Assembly (NCBI RefSeq): GCF_029258205.1
Contig: NZ_JARHZJ010000025.1
Location: forward strand, 1-41,340
Direction: 5' to 3'
Source: Clostridium sp.
GTDB taxonomy: Bacteria; Bacillota; Clostridia; Clostridiales; Clostridiaceae
DNA length: 41,340 bases
Position 1 is the stretch's first letter; the number at the start of each line of letters is the position of its first letter. The notes under the pieces were generated by a model. That model was not told the DNA's origin and did no database searches. It saw only the letters and a list, made by a program, of their open reading frames with translations. A program made the translations under genes and the position numbers. Of the stretch, positions 34,391 through 41,340 are shown piece by piece.

Positions 34391-34430
34391 TATCTTTGGT
34401 AAAAATTATTTTATATATGGAGGACTAAAG

Positions 34431-35477
34431 ATGAAAATACTAAAATGGCTTTTAATATTCATACCTATAAGTATTATAGGTGAATTTATGCATTTTTCTC
34501 CAACTCTTATGTTTATATTATCTGCATTGGCAATAATTCCTTTAGCGGGTCTTATGGGAGAGGCAACAGAGGAAATATCATTTTATACTGGGCCAAAATT
34601 AGGTGGTTTTTTAAATGCTACCTTTGGAAATGCTACAGAACTTATAATATCATTTTTTGCGTTAAAAGATGGTTTGTTTGATGTGGTTAAAGCTTCTATC
34701 GCAGGATCTGTAATAGGAAACATATTATTAGTATTAGGCGCTAGTATGTTAGCGGGAGGATTAAAATATAAAACACAAAGTTTCAATAAAAAAGTAATGG
34801 AAACTAGTTCAAGTATGTTATTATTTGCTGTTATTGGACTAACAATTCCTGCTATATTTATGCATACAATAAAATCAGAATTTTTAAATACAAAGTATGA
34901 AAGTATAAGTGTAATAGTTGCTGTAGTAATGTTTGCTATATACATATTAAGCTTAATATTCTCATTTTTTACTCATAAGGATATATATGCAGTAGAACAA
35001 GATGAAGAAGATGGAGAAGCTAAGTGGTCATTAAAAAAAGCCATAACAGTACTTATTGTAGCTACAGTAATAATTGCCATAGAGAGTGAGTTCTTAGTTG
35101 GAGCAGTTGAACCAATGACAGATACTCTTGGATTAAGTAAACTTTTTGTAGGTATAATATTAATTCCTATAATAGGTAATGCTGCAGAACATAGTACAGC
35201 AATAATAATGGCAATGAAAAATAAAATGGATGTTTCAATAGAAATAGCCATAGGATCAAGTTTACAAGTTATTTTATTTGTGGCTCCAGTTTTAATATTT
35301 TTAAGTCTTATATTTAAGCCTATGAGTATAATATTTAATGCTTTTGAATTGGTAGCTTTAATAGTTTCAGTACTTATAGCTAATAGAGTTGTTAATGATG
35401 GAGAATCAAATTGGCTTGAAGGAGTTCAACTTTTAGCTGTTTATATAATAATAGCAGCTATGTTTATGATTGTTTAA
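34431..35477 (+). CDS. Ca2+/H+ antiporter (CaCA/CAX family)
   Basis: A 348-residue integral membrane protein of the CAX branch of the Ca2+:cation antiporters, with about 11 membrane helices. The two alpha repeats carry the signatures FGNATELIIS (residues about 65-74) and IGNAAEHSTAI (about 248-258) with their acidic ligands; between the halves lies an acidic loop (EQDEEDGEA). It exports calcium in exchange for protons. The start follows ATGGAGGACTAAAG. Single gene with its own promoter and terminator. Confidence 0.94.
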   Translation: MKILKWLLIFIPISIIGEFMHFSPTLMFILSALAIIPLAGLMGEATEEISFYTGPKLGGFLNATFGNATELIISFFALKDGLFDVVKASIAGSVIGNILLVLGASMLAGGLKYKTQSFNKKVMETSSSMLLFAVIGLTIPAIFMHTIKSEFLNTKYESISVIVAVVMFAIYILSLIFSFFTHKDIYAVEQDEEDGEAKWSLKKAITVLIVATVIIAIESEFLVGAVEPMTDTLGLSKLFVGIILIPIIGNAAEHSTAIIMAMKNKMDVSIEIAIGSSLQVILFVAPVLIFLSLIFKPMSIIFNAFELVALIVSVLIANRVVNDGESNWLEGVQLLAVYIIIAAMFMIV

Positions 35478-35562
35478 ATTAAAAGATCAATTAAATAAAC
35501 TAGGTAATTTTTAAAAAGTAATTATAATATTAAATAAAAATAGGTTATACTTTCAAAATAAA

Positions 35563-35611
35563 GAGGTTGCATATATAATTAATAATAAAATTATATATGC
35601 AACTTCTTTTT
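35563..35611. terminator. intrinsic terminator, probably bidirectional
   Basis: GAGGTTGCATATATAATT pairs with AATTATATATGCAACTTC around an eight-base loop, followed by TTTTTA. It separates the convergent antiporter and aminotransferase genes. Confidence 0.88.
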
Positions 35612-35619
35612 ATATTAAA

Positions 35620-36696
35620 TTATAAAAAGAAATTTTTAAGATTTTCTAGAAGAAGTTTATTATCCTCAGGTTTTAAGACACAAACTCTAAAGAAATATTC
35701 ATTTAAACCTTCAAAAGAAGAACAATTTCTTATTATCAATCCTTTTTCTAAAAGCTTATTATAAAGTTCTGTAGAAGTAAATTTTTTAGATGTAATTTTA
35801 CAAAGTATAAAGTTACTATAACTTTCATATACTTTTAAGTCTTTTATTGAACTTAATTCTCTAAATAGATGATCTCTTTCATTTTTTAATTTTGATGTGT
35901 TTGATAGTATATACTCTTTATCTTTAAACATAATTTCTCCCATTGTTGTAGCAAAGATATTTATGTTCCATAAATCAAGTTTTTCAAGCATTGACTTTTT
36001 AATTTCTTTATTAGAAATTAGTCCATAACCTAATCTTATACCAGGAGTTGAGAAAAATTTAGAAGTTCCTCTAATTACAAATAGATTGTTAAATATATCT
36101 ACAAGTGGAGTAGAGGAGTAAATTTCAGGTTCTGTAAACTCAACATAAGTTTCATCAACCATGAATATTGGTGAAGTATTTTTTAATAATAGAGAAATTT
36201 CATCCTTTGAAAAAGCAAATCCAGTAGGATTATTAGGATTACAAATTATAACTAAATCAAATTTTGAAGAGTTTATGTTTTCTATTAAATTGTTAACATC
36301 TATTTTAAAGTTATTTTCTTCCTTTGAAAAAAACTTAGTTATTTTGCAATTTATTTTTTTTAGTTCACTTTCATATTCTGAATATGATGGAGAAAGCAAT
36401 AAAGCTTTTTTAGGATTAATAATGCTTATAAAAGAGGAGATTAGTTCTGTAGCTCCACTACCAACTATAATATTCTCTTTTTTGCAATGACAATATTGAG
36501 AGATTGATTTCTTTAAGTCTGTATATTTAGGATCTGGATATATAGAAACAATATCAATATTATTTAAAATTGAATTTTTAGCTTTTTTAGATGCTCCAAA
36601 GGGATTTATATTTGAACTAAAATCTTTAATATCTGTTTTATTTAGACCTAATTCATTTGACAAATCAAATAAATTAGCACCGTGATTAATACTCAT
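35620..36696 (-). CDS. PLP-dependent class I/II aminotransferase, CobD/HisC-like
   Basis: A 358-residue fold-type I PLP enzyme. SSNINPFG near residue 27 is the N-terminal hallmark of threonine-phosphate decarboxylase CobD; NPNNPTG is at 153-159, DETYVEF near 181, the PLP lysine is K213 in GTSKFFSTPG, and R221 binds the substrate carboxylate. CobD makes the aminopropanol-phosphate arm of cobalamin, while the closely similar HisC makes histidinol phosphate; there are no cob or his genes in this window to decide. CobD-like is the better match by the N-terminal motif. The start follows AGGAGGTACTT. Confidence 0.85.
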   Translation of the reverse strand: MSINHGANLFDLSNELGLNKTDIKDFSSNINPFGASKKAKNSILNNIDIVSIYPDPKYTDLKKSISQYCHCKKENIIVGSGATELISSFISIINPKKALLLSPSYSEYESELKKINCKITKFFSKEENNFKIDVNNLIENINSSKFDLVIICNPNNPTGFAFSKDEISLLLKNTSPIFMVDETYVEFTEPEIYSSTPLVDIFNNLFVIRGTSKFFSTPGIRLGYGLISNKEIKKSMLEKLDLWNINIFATTMGEIMFKDKEYILSNTSKLKNERDHLFRELSSIKDLKVYESYSNFILCKITSKKFTSTELYNKLLEKGLIIRNCSSFEGLNEYFFRVCVLKPEDNKLLLENLKNFFL

Positions 36697-36764
36697 AAGT
36701 ACCTCCTAAGTTTATATAACTTTTTATCTCTTAACTATAGTATAATTCTTTAATTAAAAAATAA

Positions 36765-36799
36765 AAAGGCCTAGATTTTAATGAAATCTAGACCTTACT
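36765..36799 (-). terminator. intrinsic terminator of thiT
   Basis: On the minus strand, AGGTCTAGATTT pairs with AAATCTAGGCCT (one mismatch), followed by TTTTTATTTTTT. Confidence 0.9.
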
Positions 36800-36804
36800 T
36801 TATT

Positions 36805-37500
36805 TTAAGCTGCGTATTTATTTATTACGCTTTTAGAACTTATAGCTTTAATAAGTCTATTAACAGGTAAAATGCCTAAAAGCACTACACATATTAAACC
36901 ATCAGCACCTATTAAAGAACCATTTACTAAAAATGAATATAGAATTGGAGACATTCCTTCAGGAGCAAAGGATCCAAAGAAAACAACTCCTGAAATAAAG
37001 TGAGCTAAAAATTTTAAAAATATTGCTACTACAGCTCCGAAAATTCTATGGTTATTAAAGAATCCTGCTACTCCTAAAGCCATATATGGTATAGGATAAT
37101 CAAATAGTACTTGTACAGGATGAAGTATGTATGGATCTATGAATAAGGAAATTATACCAAATAAAAATCCAGTAAGCATTCCAACTAATGGACCATAAGC
37201 ATAAGCAATAAGTATTATAGGAATCATACTACCTAAAGTTATTCCACCACCTTGAGGAAATTTATATATCTTTAGCATGTTTAATACAGCAGTAAGTGCT
37301 AAAGCAATTCCTATTGTTGTAAGCATTTTTGCATCAAATTTGATGTCTTTACTCTTTATAAGTAAAACTAATATTATTAGGACTCCTATTAAAGTAAGAA
37401 TTGTTAGTGGATTAGTTACAATTTCCTTAAAATTTCCTCCTAAATTAATTGATGAAAAACTTTGAATAAAATCATTTATTATTTGTGAAAATGACATCAT
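36805..37500 (-). CDS. thiT: energy-coupled thiamine transporter substrate-binding subunit ThiT
   Basis: A 231-residue S component of the ECF transporter class. The motif KFPQGGGITLGSMIPI near residues 80-95 and LFDYPIPYMALGVAGFF near 132-148 are the ThiT marks. About six hydrophobic helices follow a longer N-terminal part (about 45 residues and one extra helix) than in lactococcal ThiT. It needs the shared EcfA1-EcfA2-EcfT module, which is coded elsewhere. Control is by the TPP riboswitch directly upstream (37602-37692) with a terminator (37557-37592). Two ATG stand in a row; either can follow the SD (AAGGAGGG). Confidence 0.95.
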   Translation of the reverse strand: MMSFSQIINDFIQSFSSINLGGNFKEIVTNPLTILTLIGVLIILVLLIKSKDIKFDAKMLTTIGIALALTAVLNMLKIYKFPQGGGITLGSMIPIILIAYAYGPLVGMLTGFLFGIISLFIDPYILHPVQVLFDYPIPYMALGVAGFFNNHRIFGAVVAIFLKFLAHFISGVVFFGSFAPEGMSPILYSFLVNGSLIGADGLICVVLLGILPVNRLIKAISSKSVINKYAA

Positions 37501-37556
37501 AGTTTTTACTCCCTCCTTAAACTTTAAGTGTGCTCAGAGAGTCTAAAGAATGTAAA

Positions 37557-37592
37557 TAAAAAAACCGAATCTAAATATAGATCCGGTTTTAA
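37557..37592 (-). terminator. attenuator hairpin of the thiT riboswitch
   Basis: On the minus strand AAACCGGATCT pairs with AGATTCGGTTT, followed by TTTTATT. It lies between the riboswitch and thiT and ends transcription when thiamine diphosphate is bound. Confidence 0.9.
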
Positions 37593-37601
37593 TACAGCCC
37601 T

Positions 37602-37692
37602 AAACGCTTCCCTACGCTGGAATTAACCAGATCAGGTGTTGAGGGTTAATGATAATTAATCATCTCTCAGCCTAAAGGCACCCCTAGCACAT
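37602..37692 (-). promoter_or_regulatory. TPP riboswitch (THI element)
   Basis: On the minus strand the conserved parts are in order: CTAGGGGTGCC, GCTGAGA, CCCTCA, ACCTGATCTGG and GCGTAGGGAAG. Arms ATGTGCT and AGCGTTT form P1. It senses thiamine diphosphate and controls thiT. Confidence 0.95.
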
Positions 37693-38193
37693 GAAATAAT
37701 TCTAAGTTTATTTTATATGCTAATAATAATTAGGTCAAGCAATATTCTTCTAAATATTATAAATAATGTTTAAATTAATATTTTTAGCTAAATCTTAAAA
37801 TATATAAATTGTTTTGTATAGATGTATTAATTAATATAATCCTTATTTTATCATTTAGTATTTATATGAAAATTAATTTTTTTAACATAAATTTCACTTA
37901 ACACCATTAAATGTGGCATATAAAAAGCAAATGAAAGATAAATATTAATAACTTTTAAATAGAAAAATGTTAACAGAAAATTCTTTGACTTTTTCTGTTG
38001 AATAAAATAAAATTATTCCACGATAAGTAATCAACAATCTTTAAAGAAGATAATTTACAAATGAAACTTTATCTAATTAAATCTATTTTATTATTAATAT
38101 TTAAAGGAGATATGAACATGGGGTGAAGTTTTGATTTAATTTTTGAATAAAACATTATTTTAAATTAATTTATTATAAGAGGTAAAAAGAGGA
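37693..38193. other. AT-rich stretch with promoter and tiny leader frame
   Basis: No gene over 30 codons. A promoter is at 37985-38013, and at 38112-38126 there is a frame M-N-M-G-stop with SD AAAGGAGA; starting at its second ATG it is only M-G-stop. Confidence 0.5.
37985..38013 (+). promoter_or_regulatory. candidate promoter for the GNAT gene
   Basis: TTGACT (37985-37990), 17-base spacer, TAAAAT (38008-38013). It would give a leader of about 175 bases before the GNAT start. Confidence 0.55.
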
Positions 38194-38697
38194 ATGAAAA
38201 TAAGATTAATAGAAGAACATGAATTAAACAAGGTTAAAAATATTTATGATAATGTTGTAAAAGAAATGAATTTAAGAGGACTTTATAATTGGAATGAAAG
38301 TTATCCTAATACTGAAATAATATTTAAAGATATCTCCAATAAACATCTCTATGGAATAGAAGCATCTGGAGAAATAGTAGCTGTTGCAACTATTAATGAT
38401 TATGCTTATGATGTTTATAATGATATTGAATGGAAAGTTGATGGACCATTTTTATCATTTCATAGAATAGCTGTTTCACCATCTCATAGGAGAAAAGGAT
38501 ATGGAAGAAAAATGATAGATTTTGTAGAAGAAATGGCAAAGGAAAAAAAATGCAATTCTATAAGAATTAGTGCTTATCATAAAAATGAAAATGCAGTTAA
38601 TTTATATAAAAACTTAGGATATGTACATGTAGGAGAAATGATGTCTATGAGAGATATAGTAGAACCTTTCTTATGTCTTGAAAAATCAATAATGTGA
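38194..38697 (+). CDS. GNAT family N-acetyltransferase
   Basis: A 167-residue acetyltransferase of the GNAT fold. The acetyl-CoA pyrophosphate loop is HRRKGYGRKM near residue 99 (Q/RxxGxG/A), preceded by the beta4 segment LSFHRIAVSP, and the C-terminal ENAVNLYKNLGY is the usual motif B/helix. Substrate unknown. The start is ten bases after AAGAGGT. A possible long leader with a two-codon frame lies upstream. Confidence 0.9.
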   Translation: MKIRLIEEHELNKVKNIYDNVVKEMNLRGLYNWNESYPNTEIIFKDISNKHLYGIEASGEIVAVATINDYAYDVYNDIEWKVDGPFLSFHRIAVSPSHRRKGYGRKMIDFVEEMAKEKKCNSIRISAYHKNENAVNLYKNLGYVHVGEMMSMRDIVEPFLCLEKSIM

Positions 38698-38707
38698 TTA
38701 TGATATG

Positions 38708-38749
38708 AATCAATTTATAGTTTTATATAGACTATGAATTGGTTTTTTT
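38708..38749 (+). terminator. intrinsic terminator
   Basis: AATCAATTTATAG pairs with CTATGAATTGGTT (G-T pairs) around an 11-base loop, followed by TTTTT. Confidence 0.82.
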
Positions 38750-38852
38750 ATTGTTAAAATTGCACTAAGGTTATGTAAAATTAGAAATAATATAAAAATA
38801 TATATACTTTATAAGTTGAATTTAAAAAAGTTTAAAAAACCTTTAAAATCAG

Positions 38853-38861
38853 TGATATAAT
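38853..38861 (+). promoter_or_regulatory. extended -10 promoter for the two-helix membrane protein
   Basis: TGATATAAT (TG-n-TATAAT) 66 bases before the ATG. Confidence 0.55.
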
Positions 38862-38926
38862 ATGATAGTATAAAAATCTAGACATTACTAATTGAGAATA
38901 TTTAATAATAAATGAGGAGGACAAGA

Positions 38927-39679
38927 ATGAGTAAACAAAAGAAAGAGTTTCTTATGATTGGAATTGGATTAATAGGATTATCTATAATTTTACATTATGT
39001 GCATTATCTTATATTTAAAGATTTACATCATACATTAATATTTCTTTTTGCAGATATAGCCTTTATACCTATGGAAGTATTCTTCACTACTTTAGTAATT
39101 GATAAATTACTTGAAAAAAGGGAAAAAGAGCATTTAAGGGATAAGCTAAGTATGCTTATAGGAGTATTTTTTAGTGAACTAGGAACAGATATTTTAAATA
39201 TATTTGTTTATGCAGATGATAATACTGAAATAATTGCTAAAGAGGCTTTAGTAACTAAGGAATGGAATAAAAATGAATTTAAAAATTTAGAAAAATTAGT
39301 AGATCAATATGAGTATGATATAAATATTAAAAAAGTTAATTTAATAGCTTTAGAAAAGAAATTAAATGCTCAAAAAGATTTGGTTATAAACTTAATAACT
39401 AATCCAATGTTAATAGAGCACGAAGAGTTTTCAGATATGCTTATGTCAATACTACATTTAAGAGAAGAGTTAAGTAGTAGATGTTCTCATGAATTAGAAG
39501 ATTACGAAATTCAACATTTAGCAAAAGATATAAATGTTGCTTATAGGTATTTAACCTTTGAATGGATTCAATATATGAAACAATTAAAATCTAATTATCC
39601 ACAGTTATTCTTAAAAGCATTAATTACAAATCCTTTTGATAAAAGATCATTAAAAGAAAAAGAATGTAGTTATTTATAA
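38927..39679 (+). CDS. two-helix membrane protein with helical cytosolic domain, unknown
   Basis: A 250-residue protein I do not recognise. Two hydrophobic helices sit near residues 9-29 (LMIGIGLIGLSIILHYVHYL) and 34-58 (HTLIFLFADIAFIPMEVFFT), then a long, mostly helical charged region with FSELGTDILNIF near 84 and a coiled part around 130-165. A frame opens 15 bases upstream at an ATG inside the SD; ATG 38927 follows AGGAGG and is the start. It faces the BusR-like gene across a shared terminator. A sensory or signalling role is possible but unsupported. Confidence 0.8.
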   Translation: MSKQKKEFLMIGIGLIGLSIILHYVHYLIFKDLHHTLIFLFADIAFIPMEVFFTTLVIDKLLEKREKEHLRDKLSMLIGVFFSELGTDILNIFVYADDNTEIIAKEALVTKEWNKNEFKNLEKLVDQYEYDINIKKVNLIALEKKLNAQKDLVINLITNPMLIEHEEFSDMLMSILHLREELSSRCSHELEDYEIQHLAKDINVAYRYLTFEWIQYMKQLKSNYPQLFLKALITNPFDKRSLKEKECSYL

Positions 39680-39724
39680 AAAGTATGATATATCCTCTTA
39701 AAGGTTATATCATACTTTTTTTAT
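39679..39724. terminator. bidirectional terminator
   Basis: AAAAGTATGATATA pairs with TATATCATACTTTT around a 12-base loop; T-runs follow on both strands. Confidence 0.9.
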
Positions 39725-39730
39725 TGAAAA

Positions 39731-40357
39731 TTATTGATTATTTGATATGTAGTTTTTTACGTTTTTTAAAACTTCATCTTCTCCAACATACATTATTATA
39801 TCATCAGCCATTATTTTGAAGTAAGGTCCTGGAGAAAGGAACATTTCTCCTTTTCTTTTAACTCCTATTATAGTTGCCTTTGTATTCTGCCAAAAATCTA
39901 GATCACCAATACTTTTTCCAACAGCAAAGCTTTCACTTTCAACAATGCTCTCAAAGGGGATAACAGTTCCTACATTTCTAAGTTGCGTAGCAAATTCTAT
40001 TATATTTTCTATATTTTTCTCAAGTTGTTTATCTAATTCATTCTTAGCTTTTAATATTTTATAAGTATCATTACTTAGTGTTGTAAAGTCAGATTGAGCT
40101 TTAAACTTACTTAAAAAGTCCTTGGCATTTTCTTTGCTATTTATGATTATTCCACTTTTTTCATTAACAGATACTACGTTCATATCCTTAAGTAAGGCTA
40201 ATGAGCGTCTTATAGTTTCAGGTGAAACTTTATATATGCTAACTAGGGTTGTACGACCTGTAATTTTACTTCCTTCTTTAAAATCATTATTTAAAACTCT
40301 ATTAGCTATATCAATAGCTATTTTTATGTAGTTTGGCGTTTTTGTACGTTTAGCCAT
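39731..40357 (-). CDS. BusR-like GntR/RCK_C transcriptional regulator
   Basis: A 208-residue regulator. A GntR-type winged helix is at residues about 10-65 (RTTLVSIYKVSPETIRRSL), a helical coiled part at about 85-125, and a TrkA_C/RCK_C domain at about 128-205 (GKSIGDLDFWQNTKATIIGV, SPGPYFKIMADD, MYVGEDEVL). This layout and these motifs match BusR of lactic acid bacteria, a repressor that binds c-di-AMP and shuts off glycine-betaine uptake. No busAB-type transporter is in the window, so its target is unknown. The frame extends to 40393, but ATG 40357 (MAKRTKTPNYIK) fits the family start; the SD (GGAG) is 12 bases off. The divergent neighbour is the steroid dehydrogenase-like gene. Confidence 0.88.
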   Translation of the reverse strand: MAKRTKTPNYIKIAIDIANRVLNNDFKEGSKITGRTTLVSIYKVSPETIRRSLALLKDMNVVSVNEKSGIIINSKENAKDFLSKFKAQSDFTTLSNDTYKILKAKNELDKQLEKNIENIIEFATQLRNVGTVIPFESIVESESFAVGKSIGDLDFWQNTKATIIGVKRKGEMFLSPGPYFKIMADDIIMYVGEDEVLKNVKNYISNNQ

Positions 40358-40540
40358 TATAATATCACGCTCCATATGATTAATATATTGCACTAAATTG
40401 ATTTTATCACTTAGATAATGTATTTGTAAATTATATTAGATTGGTTTTTAATTTTTTGATAAATCTTTTAATAGGGATATTTTATTAACTTGCATTGCTA
40501 CAAAAACAATTATTTACTTTACTAAGTTATAGATGTTATA

Positions 40541-40561
40541 TATAATATTTGTAATTACAAA
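40541..40561 (+). promoter_or_regulatory. -10 element and palindromic operator candidate of the dehydrogenase gene
   Basis: TATAAT (40541-40546) is followed two bases on by TTTGTAATTACAAA (40548-40561), a perfect 14-base palindrome over the expected start point of transcription, 28 bases before the ATG. No clear -35 is seen. Confidence 0.55.
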
Positions 40562-40588
40562 AATATATTATAAAAAAGAGAGGTTATT

Positions 40589-41340
40589 ATGGTGTTAAAA
40601 AATAAAGTAGCATTGGTTACAGCATCAACTAGAGGAATTGGACTTGAATGTGTAAAACGCTTTGCAAAAGAAGGTGCGATTGTTTACATGGCAGCAAGAA
40701 ATTTAGAGCGTGCTAATGAGAGAGCAAAAGAATTAAATGATAAAGGATTTAATGTAAAAGTTGTTTATAATGATGCTTCAAAAAAAGAAACTTATATTTC
40801 TATGGTAGATGAAGTTATAAAAAAAGAAGGAAAAATTGATATTTTAGTTAATAATTTTGGAACATCAGATCCAAAAAAAGATTTAGATATAAAAAATACA
40901 AGTTATGAAGAGTATATAAAAACTATTGATATAAATCTTGCAAGTGTATTTATAACTTCACAAGCTGTTATACCACATATGGCATCAAATGGTGGTGGTA
41001 GTATTATAAATATATCTTCTATTGGAGGTTTATATCCAGATATTTCGCAAATTGCATATGGGACAAGTAAGGCATCAATAAATTATTTAACAAAGTTAAT
41101 AGCAGTACAATGTGCTAGAGAGAATATTCGTTGCAATGCAGTATTACCTGGAATGACAGCAACAGATGCAGTAAATGATAAATTAACTGATGAATTTAAA
41201 GAGTTTTTCTTAAAACACACTCCTATTAAGAGAATGGGAAAACCAGAAGAAATTGCAGGAACAGTATTATATTTTGCAAGTGATGACTCTAAATTTACTA
41301 CAGGACAAATTATTGATGTATCAGGTGGATTTGGAATGCC
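40589..41340 (+). CDS. 7alpha-hydroxysteroid dehydrogenase-like SDR, 3' end cut by the window
   Basis: The first 250 residues of a classical short-chain dehydrogenase/reductase; the frame is open to the window edge, which falls inside a codon, and about 10-20 residues are probably missing. The cofactor motif is TASTRGIG (11-18), with R37 after beta 2 favouring NADP(H), then NNFG (88-91), N116, S143 and the YxxxK pair Y157-K161 (AYGTSK), then LPGMTATDAV and TGQIIDVSGGF. The pattern PDIS.IAY near the active site and IRCNAVLPG match clostridial bile acid 7alpha-hydroxysteroid dehydrogenases; other SDR substrates cannot be ruled out. The ATG follows AGAGAGGT. It is divergent from the BusR-like gene. 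Confidence 0.87.
   Translation, partial: MVLKNKVALVTASTRGIGLECVKRFAKEGAIVYMAARNLERANERAKELNDKGFNVKVVYNDASKKETYISMVDEVIKKEGKIDILVNNFGTSDPKKDLDIKNTSYEEYIKTIDINLASVFITSQAVIPHMASNGGGSIINISSIGGLYPDISQIAYGTSKASINYLTKLIAVQCARENIRCNAVLPGMTATDAVNDKLTDEFKEFFLKHTPIKRMGKPEEIAGTVLYFASDDSKFTTGQIIDVSGGFGM

Larger units (their letters stand above)
34032..34430. other. intergenic stretch
   Basis: Holds a terminator (34169-34193) and an extended -10 promoter (34382-34390). The remainder is AT-rich with no gene. Confidence 0.6.

Noticed and set aside
34583..34945. Open frame of 120 codons on the minus strand inside the Ca2+/H+ antiporter
   Set aside because: Shadow of a membrane protein gene; no start signal.
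1..41340. CRISPR array, prophage or integrated plasmid
   Set aside because: No regularly spaced repeats, phage structural genes, integrases or plasmid replication genes were seen; gene style is even throughout.

Overview
The window is a contiguous piece of a very AT-rich, Gram-positive, spore-former-type chromosome. Codon use, strong AGGAGG ribosome sites, U-tailed intrinsic terminators after nearly every transcription unit, and gene content (tig-clpP-clpX-lonB-lon-engB, SEC-C-tagged methionine aminopeptidase, LonB, DUF368, ThiT under a TPP riboswitch) fit a Clostridium of cluster I, most like C. perfringens. The species is an inference from sequence feel, not from a database search. No phage, insertion sequence or CRISPR array was seen.

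Layout. 1-3.2 kb: an ACT-domain protein, a DUF1653 protein and a ClC chloride/proton exchanger with a C-terminal RCK_C domain, separated by a 680-base gene-free, hairpin-rich stretch. 3.2-6.4 kb: a flavin reductase-like protein, a zinc amidase (Amidase_3), a convergent cysteine amidase-like protein (Amidase_6) and a small membrane protein. 6.6-15.3 kb: a large M16C metalloprotease, a DnaQ-type exonuclease with BRCT domain, a CxxC protein next to a TcaA-like membrane protein, deoD, a cysteine-rich mini-protein and a DbpA-type DEAD-box helicase. 15.5-16.2 kb: a heavily decayed sugar-phosphate isomerase/epimerase gene. 16.3-24.6 kb: the protein-quality block tig, clpP, clpX, lonB, lon, engB. 24.8-26.5 kb: four unusual genes for Gly/Cys/Asn-rich and Cys-rich proteins, including a tandem paralogous pair. 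26.8-30.1 kb: a lipid-anchored or membrane-anchored FG-GAP-like protein, a tiny ORF, map and an unrecognised protein. 30.3-35.5 kb: tRNA-Leu(CAA), a DUF368/PopT lipid-carrier translocase, a TerB-like protein, a relic of a zinc-ribbon gene, an alkaline-phosphatase-superfamily enzyme and a Ca2+/H+ antiporter. 35.6-41.3 kb: a CobD/HisC-like aminotransferase, thiT with its TPP riboswitch and attenuator, a GNAT acetyltransferase, a two-helix membrane protein, a BusR-like GntR/RCK_C regulator and, running off the right edge, a 7alpha-hydroxysteroid dehydrogenase-like gene.

How the parts fit. Trigger factor, ClpXP, LonB, Lon and the ribosome-assembly GTPase EngB form a protein folding, turnover and ribosome biogenesis block. 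The ClC-RCK transporter and the BusR-like regulator both carry the domain type that binds c-di-AMP in Firmicutes, so the window may hold two members of an osmotic/ion response. The end gene suggests a bile-exposed (gut) habitat. The best candidate for something undescribed is the Cys/Gly-rich cluster at 24.8-26.5 kb, which has its own promoter with an embedded palindrome, an odd internal hairpin and no recognisable families.
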